Made by a program: the position numbers and the translations under genes
Notes under the pieces: model-generated
Database searches by the model: none
What the model saw: only the letters and a program-made list of their open reading frames with translations
What the model was told of the DNA's origin: nothing
NCBI RefSeq assembly: GCF_026278345.1
Contig: NZ_CP111085.1
Location: forward strand, 2,306,001 to 2,370,000
From: Tellurirhabdus rosea
Lineage (GTDB): Bacteria; Bacteroidota; Bacteroidia; Cytophagales; Spirosomataceae
Direction: 5' to 3'
DNA length: 64,000 bases
In this document: positions 1 through 8,246 of the stretch, one piece after another
Numbering within the stretch: the stretch's first letter is position 1
How the letters are laid out: each line of letters opens with the position of its first letter

Positions 1-1
1 G

Positions 2-499
2 GTCGTCTATATCGGCTCGTTCACCAAATCCATGGCCCCGGCGTTTCGGGTGGGTTACGTGGTGGCTCCGCCCGACCTGATTGCCGAGCTTGGCTATTTA
101 AGGCGCATTGTGGACCGGCAGGGCGACACGGTTCTGGAGCAGGCGATTGCCGAAATGCTGGCCGAGGGCGACATTCAGCGGCATCTGAAAAAAGCGCAGA
201 AGATCTACCACCAGCGGCGGGACGCCTTCTGTCGGCTGCTGCGGGAGGAGGTGGGCCATGCGGTTTCGTTCACCGTTCCCGATGGCGGGCTGGCGGTCTG
301 GGCGGAGTTCGCGAAGGAGCTGGATCTGGCCGTGCTGTCGGCGCGGTGTCGGGAACAGGGGCTGGTCTTCAGCGATGGCCGGTTTTACCACCCCGACGGC
401 CTGCCGCTGCACCACACCCGACTTGGATTTGCCTCCTGCACCGTGGAAGAAATGGAGCAGGGAGTAGCGATTCTGAAGCGGGAAGTTTTCGCCCGTTAA
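2..499 (+). CDS. MocR/PdxR-type GntR regulator, C-terminal part (partial)
   Basis: The reading frame is already open at the window edge, so only the last 165 residues are seen. They match the aminotransferase-like fold of MocR regulators: the motif SFTKSMAPAFRVGY near the start holds the PLP-binding lysine, followed by the RRIVDRQGD and LAEGDIQRHLKKAQKIYHQRRDAF stretches typical of this group. The N-terminal GntR winged helix would lie upstream of the window. Such proteins use PLP or an aminated ligand to control neighbouring metabolic genes. It converges on the MFS gene of the catabolic cluster; whether it controls that cluster cannot be judged because its promoter side is missing. A plain class I aminotransferase is the alternative. 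Confidence 0.8.
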   Translation, partial: VVYIGSFTKSMAPAFRVGYVVAPPDLIAELGYLRRIVDRQGDTVLEQAIAEMLAEGDIQRHLKKAQKIYHQRRDAFCRLLREEVGHAVSFTVPDGGLAVWAEFAKELDLAVLSARCREQGLVFSDGRFYHPDGLPLHHTRLGFASCTVEEMEQGVAILKREVFAR

Positions 500-520
500 G
501 TTATAGTAAAGCAAAAATTT

Positions 521-552
521 GGAGAGCCGGACCCGTCACGAGCCAGCTCTCC
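521..552 (-). terminator. Rho-independent terminator after the MFS gene
   Basis: A 10-bp stem (521-530 with 543-552, one G-U pair on the minus strand) is followed on the minus strand by AAATTTTT. It lies 12 nt past the MFS stop and between two convergent genes, so it may serve both. Confidence 0.65.
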
Positions 553-563
553 GGGCTTTTGCC

Positions 564-1808
564 TCAGTCTTTTTCGACGTAATTGAGATCCTTCCGGAAC
601 GTTTCTTCCATGTAATACAAGGCGATCAACGACAGCGCGACCGTCAGCAACCCGACGCCCAGGGCGCTGTTCAGGGTTCCGAACTGGTTTTTGCCCCACA
701 CAAACAGCGTCGTCAGCGGAATGACCGTGCCACGCACAAAGTTGGGGACGGTCGTGGCGACGGTTGCCCGGAGGTTGGTTCCGAAAAGCTCCGCCGCGAT
801 GGTCACAAACAGGGCCCAGTAGCCGTTGGCAACACCCAGCAGGATACAGATGCCGTAGAAGGTGTTCACGTTTTGCAGAGGCGCCAGCAGGAAGACGAGT
901 ACAAAGGCAAACGACAGCAGGATAAAGCCCCCAACGACCTGCTTGCGATTTTGCAGGTACTGGCTCAAAAGCCCGCTGAGGACGTCGCCGACCACCTGCC
1001 CGACAAACGCCAGCATGACCGCTTTGCCCGCCACGACCGGCTCCGTCAGGCCCATGGCCTGCCCGAATTCCGGCGAGAACGTAATCAGAACCCCAACCAC
1101 AAACCAGATCGGCATGCCGACCAGAATGCACTGGAAGTATTTCAGCAGGCGTTCGCGACTGGTAATCAGCATCCATAAATCGCCCCGCTTCACCTGCCGC
1201 TCTTTGACCACTTCGAAGATGCTCGATTCGAACACGTTCACCCGCAGCAAAAGCAGCAGAAGGCCCATACCGCCGCCGACAAAGTACGAGTTTCGCCATT
1301 CGAACAAATCCGCGACAAAATACGCCAGAATAGCGCCCAGAACGCCCATCGTTGCCACGATAGTTGTCCCGTAACCCCGAATCTGGCGCGGCAGCACTTC
1401 GGTCACCAGCGTAATGCCCGCTCCCAGTTCGCCCGCCAGTCCTACCCCGGCAATAAAACGCAGCAGGGCGTACTGCGGCATGCTGGTAACCAGTCCGTTG
1501 CCAATATTGGCCAGGGAATAAATCAGGATGGAGCCGAACAGGACGGACAACCGCCCCCGCTTATCCCCCATGATTCCCCAGAAAATGCCGCCAAGCAGCA
1601 GCCCGGCCATCTGCATATTCAGCAGAAAAATGCCCTGGGGAAGTAGCTGGTCGGGCGTCACACCCAGCGCTTTCAGACTGGGAACCCGTACGACGCTGAA
1701 AAGAAATAAGTCGTACATATCGACCAGGTAACCCAGGGCGGCTACCATGACGGGCAGACTGAGCAACTGGCTGGCAAGCGATTCTTTTTTGAGGGGTTGT
1801 TGAATCAT
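564..1808 (-). CDS. MFS transporter (metabolite carrier)
   Basis: A 414-residue integral membrane protein with about twelve hydrophobic helices. The loop between helices 2 and 3 carries GIMGDKRGRLSV, the classic MFS G-x3-D-R/K-x-G-R motif, and RFIAGVGLAGELGAGITL matches helix 4 of sugar/acid MFS carriers. The start is taken at MIQQPLKK (1808); the longer frame upstream runs through an inverted repeat and is not protein-like. It is the last gene of a minus-strand cluster encoding a GH88-like hydrolase and three oxidoreductases, so it probably imports the cluster's substrate. The exact substrate cannot be read from sequence. Confidence 0.85.
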   Translation of the reverse strand: MIQQPLKKESLASQLLSLPVMVAALGYLVDMYDLFLFSVVRVPSLKALGVTPDQLLPQGIFLLNMQMAGLLLGGIFWGIMGDKRGRLSVLFGSILIYSLANIGNGLVTSMPQYALLRFIAGVGLAGELGAGITLVTEVLPRQIRGYGTTIVATMGVLGAILAYFVADLFEWRNSYFVGGGMGLLLLLLRVNVFESSIFEVVKERQVKRGDLWMLITSRERLLKYFQCILVGMPIWFVVGVLITFSPEFGQAMGLTEPVVAGKAVMLAFVGQVVGDVLSGLLSQYLQNRKQVVGGFILLSFAFVLVFLLAPLQNVNTFYGICILLGVANGYWALFVTIAAELFGTNLRATVATTVPNFVRGTVIPLTTLFVWGKNQFGTLNSALGVGLLTVALSLIALYYMEETFRKDLNYVEKD

Positions 1809-1832
1809 GGAGTTACGATTTTGGGGATGGGA

Positions 1833-1956
1833 GTGGGTGGTTCTCGCAGATGCCCGCGGATTTGAGGCGCAGATTTTCGCAGTTTGCACAGATTCAGCAG
1901 TTTTTTCTACGGAAATCTGCGATTATAATCTGCGAGCATCTGCGAGAACCACTCAC
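1833..1956. repeat. Intergenic inverted repeat, element A
   Basis: Left arm 1833-1853 and right arm 1936-1956 pair at 20 of 21 positions. The interior repeats the words TCGCAGA/TCTGCGA several times at short spacing. The right arm contains the stop codon of the Gfo/Idh/MocA gene (1953-1955), and the element fills the gap up to the MFS start. Its position matches the 7-mer elements described elsewhere in the window, but its unit length is less regular. Confidence 0.7.
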
Positions 1957-3257
1957 ACCTGCGACGGAATGACGTACGGGGCTCGGTATTTCCGGTTGAG
2001 CATGGCGTTGGCCTCGCTGTCACCGATGAACTGTTCTTTCTTGGGGTCAAACTTCAGCGTACGGCCGAGGCGGTAAGCGACGTTGCCCAGATGCGCAATG
2101 CCCGACGAAAGGTGCGCCGTTTCGACCGGACCGTTGAGCTTCGACTTGTCCCGCGCCCGAACCGCCTCGATAAAGTTCAGGTAATGGTCGCCGCCCGCGT
2201 GACCCGCCGGGCCGGGCGTGCGGTCGCGGCCGAGGAACGTCTTGTAGTCGTTATAGCCATTGATGACCATGTAGCCTTTATCGCCGTAAAAAATATTGCC
2301 GACCTGCACGCCGTCTTCCATGTTGGTCATCCACGGACGGACTTCAAACTGAATGACTTTGCCTTCTTTCGGGTATTTGTAAACCGACGTCAGTGTTTCG
2401 GGCGTTTCCTTGCAGTCGTTCCAGAGAAATTTGCCGCCGGACGAACTGATTTCCTCCGGGAAGCCCACATCGAGTCCCCACATGCAAAGATCGGTTTCGT
2501 GAATGCCCTGGTTGCCGATATCGCCGTTGCCGTAATCCCAGAACCAGTGCCAGTTGTAGTGGACGTAGTTTTTGCTGAATTCACGGGCTTTGGCCGGACC
2601 CTGCCACAAGTCCCAGCTCAGCCCTTCGGGCACCGACGAAGTACCTTGATTGCCGATGTCGGGGCGCCATTTGAAGACCAGCCCCCGGGCCATGTATACC
2701 TTGCCGATCAGACCGTCGCGCAGGTGTTTGATCGCCTCCTGAATGGCCGTCGAACTCCGTAACTGGACGCCGTGCTGCACGATGCGGTTGTATTTGGCCG
2801 CGGCATCGATCATCTTCCGCCCTTCGCTGAAGGTGTGCGAACCGGGCTTTTCGACGTACACATCCTTGCCAGCCTGGCAGGCCCAGATGGTCGCCAGGGC
2901 GTGCCAGTGGTTGGGCATGGCGATGCTGACGGCGTCGATGTTTTTGTCGTCGAACACTTTGCGCAAATCCTGCTGGGTCTGCACCTTGCGCCCGTATTTC
3001 TGTTCGAATTCGGCAGCCCGTTTGGCCGACACTACGTTATCGGCATCGCAGAGCGTGACCACTTCCACATTCGGCAGTTTGGAAAAACCCGCAATGTGAT
3101 CCTGTCCGCGCCCGTTCACCCCCAGCACGGCTACCCGGATGCGGTCGTTGGCCCCGAAAGCATGGGCAGGAATGAACGTTGGCAGGGCCAGCGCGGCCAG
3201 CGAACCGGTGGCGGCGGTCTTCAAAAAATCCCGCCGGGACTCTGATTGGCTTTTCAT
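1953..3257 (-). CDS. Gfo/Idh/MocA family oxidoreductase, Tat-exported
   Basis: A 434-residue NAD(P)-dependent sugar-type oxidoreductase. The N-terminus has a twin-arginine signal, SRRDFLKTAATG, followed by a hydrophobic stretch and an Ala-x-Ala-type region, so it should be folded in the cytoplasm and exported. The Rossmann motif VAVLGVNGRGQDH (about residues 41-53) and the EKPGSHTF motif (about 136, the EKP signature of the family) are clear. The second half is the alpha/beta C-terminal domain. In Bacteroidota such exported proteins often act on modified glycosides. It stands between the SDR and MFS genes on the same strand, supporting a shared catabolic role; the substrate is unknown. Confidence 0.9.
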   Translation of the reverse strand: MKSQSESRRDFLKTAATGSLAALALPTFIPAHAFGANDRIRVAVLGVNGRGQDHIAGFSKLPNVEVVTLCDADNVVSAKRAAEFEQKYGRKVQTQQDLRKVFDDKNIDAVSIAMPNHWHALATIWACQAGKDVYVEKPGSHTFSEGRKMIDAAAKYNRIVQHGVQLRSSTAIQEAIKHLRDGLIGKVYMARGLVFKWRPDIGNQGTSSVPEGLSWDLWQGPAKAREFSKNYVHYNWHWFWDYGNGDIGNQGIHETDLCMWGLDVGFPEEISSSGGKFLWNDCKETPETLTSVYKYPKEGKVIQFEVRPWMTNMEDGVQVGNIFYGDKGYMVINGYNDYKTFLGRDRTPGPAGHAGGDHYLNFIEAVRARDKSKLNGPVETAHLSSGIAHLGNVAYRLGRTLKFDPKKEQFIGDSEANAMLNRKYRAPYVIPSQV

Positions 3258-3392
3258 ACAGGTGTAAGGGTTTGAAATCTATAGGATCAGGAATATTGTC
3301 CGACTGGCTGGTTCCGGCATGGCCGGGGCTTTCTGCGACTATTTGCACCAAAGCGCCCCGGCGGCCGAAACTAACGTCTGACAGCCAAAAAC

Positions 3393-4163
3393 TTACAGAC
3401 GCGGCAGCGTCAGCCCTCCGTCCACAAGAATCACCTGTCCCGTTGAATACGGAAAATCGCCTTTCGCCAGCGCGGTAACGGCCCGTCCTACGTCGTCGGG
3501 CAGTCCCCAGCGCGGCTGCACACACAGACCGTCCGCGATGAGCTTGTCGTATTTTTCCGTAACCCCCGCCGTCATGTCCGTTTTGATCACGCCCGGCCGC
3601 ACCTCATACACCGGAATGTCAAACTCGCCGAGCCGGACCGCAAACAGTTGGGTTGCCATGCTCAGCCCCGCCTTGGCCACGCAGTATTCGCCCCGGTTGA
3701 CCGAAGCTACCGTCGCCGAAATGGACGAGACATTGACGATACAACCCCAGAAGTCCGGCGACCCGGACTTCTGCGCGATCAGCCAGTTAGCGGCGGCCTG
3801 CGTCAGAAAGTACGGACCCTGCAGGTTGGTCGCCAGCAGGTGCTGAAAACTTTCTTCGGTAGCTTCCAGAATGTCGCGGCGCTCTTTCGGGGCAATCCCG
3901 GCGTTGTTGACCAGCACATGCAAGCGCCCGAAGTGGCTTTTAATCTTTTCCAGCATGGCGGTCCGGGCTTCGGCCGAAGCCACGTCACCGGGGCAGTAAA
4001 GGACTTCGGCCCCCAGCGCCCGGAGGCCGTCGAGCGCTTCGGTGACCGCCGTTTCGGGTCGGACGCCATTGATGGCCAGATCAAACCCCGCCCCGGCCAG
4101 ATGCCGGGCGATGCCGTAGCCAATGCCCCGGCTGCCGCCCGTGATAAAGGCAACTCGTTTCAC
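3393..4163 (-). CDS. SDR family oxidoreductase (3-ketoacyl-ACP reductase-like)
   Basis: A 256-residue classical short-chain dehydrogenase: TGGSRGIG cofactor motif at residues 9-16, NNAG around 90, the catalytic serine in VNVSSIS and the YCVAK (YxxxK) pair, then RPGVIKTDM and the C-terminal ILVDGG. The start is a GTG at 4163-4161 that overlaps the stop of the OYE gene by four bases (GTGA), implying translational coupling; the longer frame upstream is only the shadow of the OYE gene. It resembles FabG, but its place in a sugar-type cluster argues for oxidation or reduction of a small carbohydrate or acid. Confidence 0.88.
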   Translation of the reverse strand: MKRVAFITGGSRGIGYGIARHLAGAGFDLAINGVRPETAVTEALDGLRALGAEVLYCPGDVASAEARTAMLEKIKSHFGRLHVLVNNAGIAPKERRDILEATEESFQHLLATNLQGPYFLTQAAANWLIAQKSGSPDFWGCIVNVSSISATVASVNRGEYCVAKAGLSMATQLFAVRLGEFDIPVYEVRPGVIKTDMTAGVTEKYDKLIADGLCVQPRWGLPDDVGRAVTALAKGDFPYSTGQVILVDGGLTLPRL

Positions 4164-5605
4164 AGGCTTTCTTTGATGAGTTTCAACTGTTCGGCTTCGG
4201 GGCGTTTTTTGTAGAGCGTGTCGAGCGGATAGCAGCCCGAGATAAGGCCGTTCCGGGGAGCCGTTGTGCAATCCGAGAATGTCCGGCAAATCTGGTTGCG
4301 GACCAGCGGTTTTCCGGCGATCATATCGGCCGGCATCGTCGGGTACGACAGCACCATCCGTCCGAAACCGATGCTGTCGGCCATGCCGTTCTGGAGCACG
4401 TACTGGGCGATGTTGGGCAGCCATTCCTGCAAATACGAATACCCGGACCCGATGATGACCATTTCGGGAAACGCCTTTTTCAGTTCGCAGGTGACATCAA
4501 TCTGGCGTTTTACCCCCAGCAGCGGGTCTTCCGGCGGCAGATACCCGTCCGAGGGTGGGAACAGGGCGGGGCGCATCAGATGCGGGTTGTAATACGGGCT
4601 GCCTCCGGTGACGCACACCATCTGAATACCCAGCGACTCGGCCAGCGCCAGTACCGCTTTGGTCTCGGTGAGGTCCACGCCGAGACCGTTTTTTTGTCCG
4701 CCAAAAGCGTACGGATACTGTTCGGCGGATTCGGGAATGCCCTGCCCGTCGGGGCCTTTTTTGAAGGGCAGAAAATCGAAGGCGCTCAGGCGGATGGCCA
4801 GTTCGAGGCCCGGGGCGGCCTGCCGGATGCCTTCCGCGATGCTGCGCAGGTAGCGGGTCCGGTTTTCAAACGAACCGCCGTACTTACCCGGCCGGTTAAC
4901 GGCACTCAGAAACTCGTGGCCGAGGTAGCCGTGGCAATGCTTGATGTCGACAAAATCGAACCCCGCTTTCTGGGCCAGCACCGCCGCCTGGATGTATTGT
5001 TCGATAATGCGGTCAATGTCGTCGTCCGTCAGCACGGGGTAGTCCTCGCCCATCCCAAATTTCTGGTTCAGGAACGGGTGTCCGTACAGAATCTTCGGCT
5101 CAAACTGCTTGTGGCTGTGCGGCTTGCAGAACCGGCCCGAATGGGTCAGCTGCAGGCCGATCACCAGGCCATCGGTAGTCCCAAAGGCCGCGCGGTGTTC
5201 GTCCAGCAGCATCTGCCGCAGCTCGACAAAATCAGGAAAGGTTTCCTCATTCATTACGAGCTGGTTGGGATTGGCCTTGCCGGTATGCGTTACGGCCACG
5301 GCTTCGCAGCCAAAAAGCAGTTTGGCCCCGCTTATGGCAAACTTTTTCCAGCGGGCGCGGGTGAACTCCGTCGGGCGGCCGTCGAGCGTACCGTCCCAGC
5401 CTTCCATCGGCAGAATACACAGACTATTTCCGACCGTCTTACCCGATTTGAGGGGAATGGGTTGGCCGAACGGACTTTCGGCGGGTGGCAGCAGCGTATC
5501 GTCAAATGGCAGTTCGATGCTGTTCGTTTGTAAATAATTCCGCAGGTCCGTCGCCGTCTTCATCTGGGCCATGCGGGGAAAGCGGGGTTTGTATTTTTCG
5601 CTCAT
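4160..5605 (-). CDS. NADH:flavin oxidoreductase, old yellow enzyme family
   Basis: A 481-residue TIM-barrel flavoenzyme. [13 protein letters not shown], the loop [17 protein letters not shown] and the [13 protein letters not shown] segment are the FMN and substrate-site signatures of the OYE family, and SIGFGRM lies near the end of the barrel. The C-terminal tail has [19 protein letters not shown]; its cysteines recall the Fe-S cluster region of 2,4-dienoyl-CoA reductase-type members, though the spacing is not canonical and the NAD domain of those enzymes is absent. It overlaps the SDR gene and probably reduces an activated double bond in the pathway intermediate. Confidence 0.87.
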   Translation of the reverse strand: MSEKYKPRFPRMAQMKTATDLRNYLQTNSIELPFDDTLLPPAESPFGQPIPLKSGKTVGNSLCILPMEGWDGTLDGRPTEFTRARWKKFAISGAKLLFGCEAVAVTHTGKANPNQLVMNEETFPDFVELRQMLLDEHRAAFGTTDGLVIGLQLTHSGRFCKPHSHKQFEPKILYGHPFLNQKFGMGEDYPVLTDDDIDRIIEQYIQAAVLAQKAGFDFVDIKHCHGYLGHEFLSAVNRPGKYGGSFENRTRYLRSIAEGIRQAAPGLELAIRLSAFDFLPFKKGPDGQGIPESAEQYPYAFGGQKNGLGVDLTETKAVLALAESLGIQMVCVTGGSPYYNPHLMRPALFPPSDGYLPPEDPLLGVKRQIDVTCELKKAFPEMVIIGSGYSYLQEWLPNIAQYVLQNGMADSIGFGRMVLSYPTMPADMIAGKPLVRNQICRTFSDCTTAPRNGLISGCYPLDTLYKKRPEAEQLKLIKESL

Positions 5606-5618
5606 GGTTTAGCTTGTT

Positions 5619-5707
5619 TAACCACGGAGTTGCACCGAGTTTAGAGGGGTACGGAGTTTACATACGGTGTGAAACGCTGCGCCGGGCTCCGGGTGAATCT
5701 GTGGTTT
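5619..5707. repeat. Degenerate intergenic inverted repeat, element B
   Basis: AACCAC at 5620-5625 faces GTGGTT at 5701-5706, and the interior repeats CACGGAGTT/CACCGAGTTT/TACGGAGTTT. It fills the gap between the GH88-like gene stop and the OYE start. It is a weak and eroded member of the intergenic repeat set. Confidence 0.4.
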
Positions 5708-5718
5708 CTATCTCCATT

Positions 5719-7104
5719 TTATCGTCCCAAACAGTTGAAAAAGGCGTAGTACGGCCCGCCGTCCACCAGCCGCTGGACGTACAGCGCCAGTTCGCGGATG
5801 TGGTAGTCGCCCCACATGCTCGATTCGCCATAGGGAATTTTGCTGCCTTCCGGGACGTAATCCCAGCCGTTGGGCCGGTGGTAGATCGAGTGCAGCAGCA
5901 AGCCCTGGTGAGCCGGGTCGGTGCTCAGGTAAGGCTCTTCCAGCAAACGGTTCAGGACCGTCAGGCCCGCCTGGGTGTAGCGTTTCCCGGCTTCGGTCTC
6001 CCCTTTTTCGGACAGGTATTTTCCCAGACGAAGCAGCCCCTGCGCCCCGATGGCCGCGGCGGAACTGTCGACCGGTTCGAAGTCGTTGACCGGCTCAGCG
6101 GGCCGGTCGAGGTAGTTGCCCAGTCTGTGCAGGTTCGGAGCCCCGGTATCCCAGTACGGAATCCCGTCTACGGGCGTGTGTTCGATGTAAAAATCGCAGG
6201 TAGCGCGGGCGGCTTTCAGCAGGAAGGCTTCCACCTCCTGGCGACCGCCAAACGGTTCCAGTTCACCGTCGGGCAGCGTCTGGAGGTACTCCAGTTCTTC
6301 GGGAAAGCCGCACATGGCCCAGGCGAGGCCGCGGGTCCAGGTGGTGAACCCGCTGTAGCCCTGCTGGGAGTTGGGGCAGCGGAAGGCCCCGTCTTTGGTG
6401 TTGAATACGCTTTCGTGTGCCGTACGGCCCCATACGTCGTACGAATCGCGGCCTCCGCCGTAGAAAATCGAGTAGTCGGCGGTGGCTTTCATGTGCAGCA
6501 GCGCCCGTTCGAGCAGGCTGATTCTGGCGTCACCTTCGCCCTGAAACACATGTCCGAGGCTGTGGCTGACGACCAGCGCCCGGCAGGAGCGGATCGTATC
6601 GACGAACAGCGAATGCGGGCCGTTGAAGGAATGAATGAAGCCCCCGTTGCGGACAGTTGTCCAGCGGCTCGCCTGAACGGCCCCCGAAATCTTGAGCGCC
6701 ATTTCGTAAAAGTTCTTTTCCCACTCGCTGAACGGGATTTTGCCCTCATGCATCAGCCGGAGCAGGTTGCCGTAGGTGCTGACGTTGTTGAAACCGTGGT
6801 CGTGGACGCCGATGTGGCTCACGTGCGGGGCCATCGCCGTCAGGGTTCTGGTCCGGCCCATTTCGAGGAATTCCGGTTCGCCCGTGGCGTCAAATTGCAG
6901 AATAGCCGATCCGTACTGAAAGCCCTGCGTCCATTCGGTCCAGCCGCGGGTGGTGTATTTCCCGGCCTCCGTAAAGACAGGTGATCCTTTGGCGGTATCG
7001 TATTCGGCTTCAATCAGGCGGATTTTTTGGGCAGACAGCTCCCAGAAGCGGGTCAGTTTGGCAGATAAATCGGCAGGTACTAAATCGTTATTAATCTGAA
7101 TCAT
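5719..7104 (-). CDS. Glycoside hydrolase family 88-like protein
   Basis: A 461-residue protein of the alpha6/alpha6-barrel unsaturated-glucuronyl-hydrolase type. HDHGFNN (Asp102) and FVDTIRSC (Asp169) sit where this family has its two catalytic aspartates; GFTTWTRGLAWAMCGF and the C-terminal ESSMWGDYHIRELAL match the conserved barrel motifs. No signal peptide follows the chosen start MIQINNDL (7104); the upstream extension is rejected because it runs into a terminator hairpin. It heads the minus-strand cluster, so it may release a 4,5-unsaturated or related uronate that the downstream oxidoreductases process. GH105 or a related uncharacterised family is possible. Confidence 0.78.
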   Translation of the reverse strand: MIQINNDLVPADLSAKLTRFWELSAQKIRLIEAEYDTAKGSPVFTEAGKYTTRGWTEWTQGFQYGSAILQFDATGEPEFLEMGRTRTLTAMAPHVSHIGVHDHGFNNVSTYGNLLRLMHEGKIPFSEWEKNFYEMALKISGAVQASRWTTVRNGGFIHSFNGPHSLFVDTIRSCRALVVSHSLGHVFQGEGDARISLLERALLHMKATADYSIFYGGGRDSYDVWGRTAHESVFNTKDGAFRCPNSQQGYSGFTTWTRGLAWAMCGFPEELEYLQTLPDGELEPFGGRQEVEAFLLKAARATCDFYIEHTPVDGIPYWDTGAPNLHRLGNYLDRPAEPVNDFEPVDSSAAAIGAQGLLRLGKYLSEKGETEAGKRYTQAGLTVLNRLLEEPYLSTDPAHQGLLLHSIYHRPNGWDYVPEGSKIPYGESSMWGDYHIRELALYVQRLVDGGPYYAFFNCLGR

Positions 7105-7174
7105 CGTCCGGATATTCGGGGGAAGAACTATATCCGTAAAAAGAGAAACAGCGGGCTCTCTTACTGTTAGGAAC

Positions 7175-7215
7175 GCAAAAAGCCCTGAATCCAAACCAGA
7201 TTCAGGGCTTTTTGC
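7175..7215. terminator. Bidirectional rho-independent terminator
   Basis: A perfect 17-bp stem (7175-7191 with 7199-7215) with a 7-nt loop, flanked by A-tract and T-tract. It terminates the Rpn-remnant transcript coming from the right and isolates the GH88-like gene. Confidence 0.9.
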
Positions 7216-7225
7216 TGAGCGAACG

Positions 7226-7864
7226 TCAAAGCGTACCGGCTTTTATTTTTTCGATGACGGCTTGTTTTTCTTCTTTCGACAAATCGTTGTAATGGTCGGC
7301 CAGCTTCTGGATATCGATGCCTTGCTGGTGCGCTACTTTCAACAAGATTCCAAATGCTTCGAGCTTCCCTTTAACTACGCCCTCCTCGATTATCTGGTCA
7401 TAGGTAGTCATAACTCTTCTTTGGCTTCTCTCTGTTTGAAATAACTGTTTAAAGAAATCTCTGGGTCTAGGTTCCAGATTTTTTGATAGATAAACAACCG
7501 TGGTCCGAAGGTAGTTTTCACCCGTTTCGGTTTCCAGAAACTCTTCCAGCCAGACAAAAAGCCGCTCCCTTTCCTCCAATAAACGCCGTTCGTTCTCCCG
7601 GTGCTTCATCAGAAAAAAAGAGGTAGCCAGAAAGCGGTTCCGAAAAGCCAGCAACCGCTCGTCCGAATAATGCGATATGTCGAAAAGGAGATACGCGAAG
7701 TCCGGCACAAAACGGTGTAATTCCTCGGGAACACCGCTGAAATAACTCTTCATTGGTTCGTATTGCCACCGGCTTTTTCCGTGATAAATGACAACCGGAA
7801 TCAGCAGCGTCGGCTTCATTTTCTGTTTTCGAGCCAGCTCCCAACTGTTGAGTTGATACCGCAT
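7226..7864 (-). CDS. Surviving C-terminal ORF of the Rpn-family gene
   Basis: A 212-residue open frame starting at MRYQLNSWE, the first in-frame ATG after the last nonsense codon of the degenerate gene. It lacks the nuclease active site but keeps TLLIPVVIYHGKSRW, the family's middle motif, and the charged C-terminal region with EEGVVKGKLEAFGILLKVA, a pattern common at the C-terminus of these proteins. It may be a dead remnant. Alternatively it may still be expressed: E. coli rpn genes are reported to make a short C-terminal product that inhibits the nuclease. Sequence alone cannot decide. Confidence 0.6.
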   Translation of the reverse strand: MRYQLNSWELARKQKMKPTLLIPVVIYHGKSRWQYEPMKSYFSGVPEELHRFVPDFAYLLFDISHYSDERLLAFRNRFLATSFFLMKHRENERRLLEERERLFVWLEEFLETETGENYLRTTVVYLSKNLEPRPRDFFKQLFQTERSQRRVMTTYDQIIEEGVVKGKLEAFGILLKVAHQQGIDIQKLADHYNDLSKEEKQAVIEKIKAGTL

Positions 7865-8140
7865 TAATTGAAAATGAACGTATTTTTATTTCTGGCTTTT
7901 ATGCTCAAACAGAAGCGCAACCTCTATTTAACCTGCCTCTTTCAGCCGACAACTATAGACTAAATCAGCAAAATATTGCTCCAGTTCTGTATCAACGTAG
8001 GAGTTATTCGTCAATTCGAACGTCGATTAATTAAGAGACTCCAGAAGCGGAGTCGGGAAGGACTCCTGCACAAACTAGATGGCAATGTCCCGCCTGGAGA
8101 AATTCTCTTTAAAGAATTTATCGTGAATATTTTCGGCCAT
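7226..8140 (-). pseudogene. Rpn-family nuclease/transposase-like gene with four in-frame stops
   Basis: Reading the minus strand from ATG at 8140 gives one continuous frame of 304 codons plus stop with no frameshift but with internal stops at codons 22 (TAG), 38, 71 and 85 (TAA). The interrupted part reads MAENIHDKFFKENFSRRD, then NNSYVDTELEQYFADLVYSC and ALLFEHKS, which are the N-terminal and PD-(D/E)xK core motifs of the Rpn (YhgA-like) family: Asp59 and Glu79-x-Lys81 are all still present. Frame continuity joins it exactly to the downstream 212-codon ORF. It is best called a nonsense-inactivated Rpn gene; the remaining C-terminal part is listed separately. Confidence 0.85.
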
Positions 8141-8174
8141 CCATTGCTTGGCCTAACAACTTTTCCATTTTATA

Positions 8175-8202
8175 AAAACCCCCGACAGAAGCCGGGAGTT
8201 TT
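8175..8202 (-). terminator. Rho-independent terminator after the M1 peptidase gene
   Basis: On the minus strand a 12-bp stem with two G-U pairs and loop TTCT is followed by TTTTTATA. It lies about 45 nt beyond the peptidase stop. Confidence 0.75.
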
Positions 8203-8204
8203 AT

Positions 8205-8246
8205 CGATAAGAGATGACACTTTTTGAGAAATGTCACCTCTTATCG
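8205..8246. repeat. 15-bp inverted repeat abutting the peptidase stop
   Basis: CGATAAGAGATGACA (8205-8219) faces its complement at 8232-8246 with one mismatch and a 12-nt loop. It starts immediately after the peptidase stop codon and precedes the terminator; it may protect the 3' end of the transcript. Confidence 0.6.

Noticed and set aside
1809-1889. N-terminal extension of the MFS protein
   Set aside because: The 27 extra residues are translated inverted repeat; the hydrophobic start fits MIQQPLKK better.
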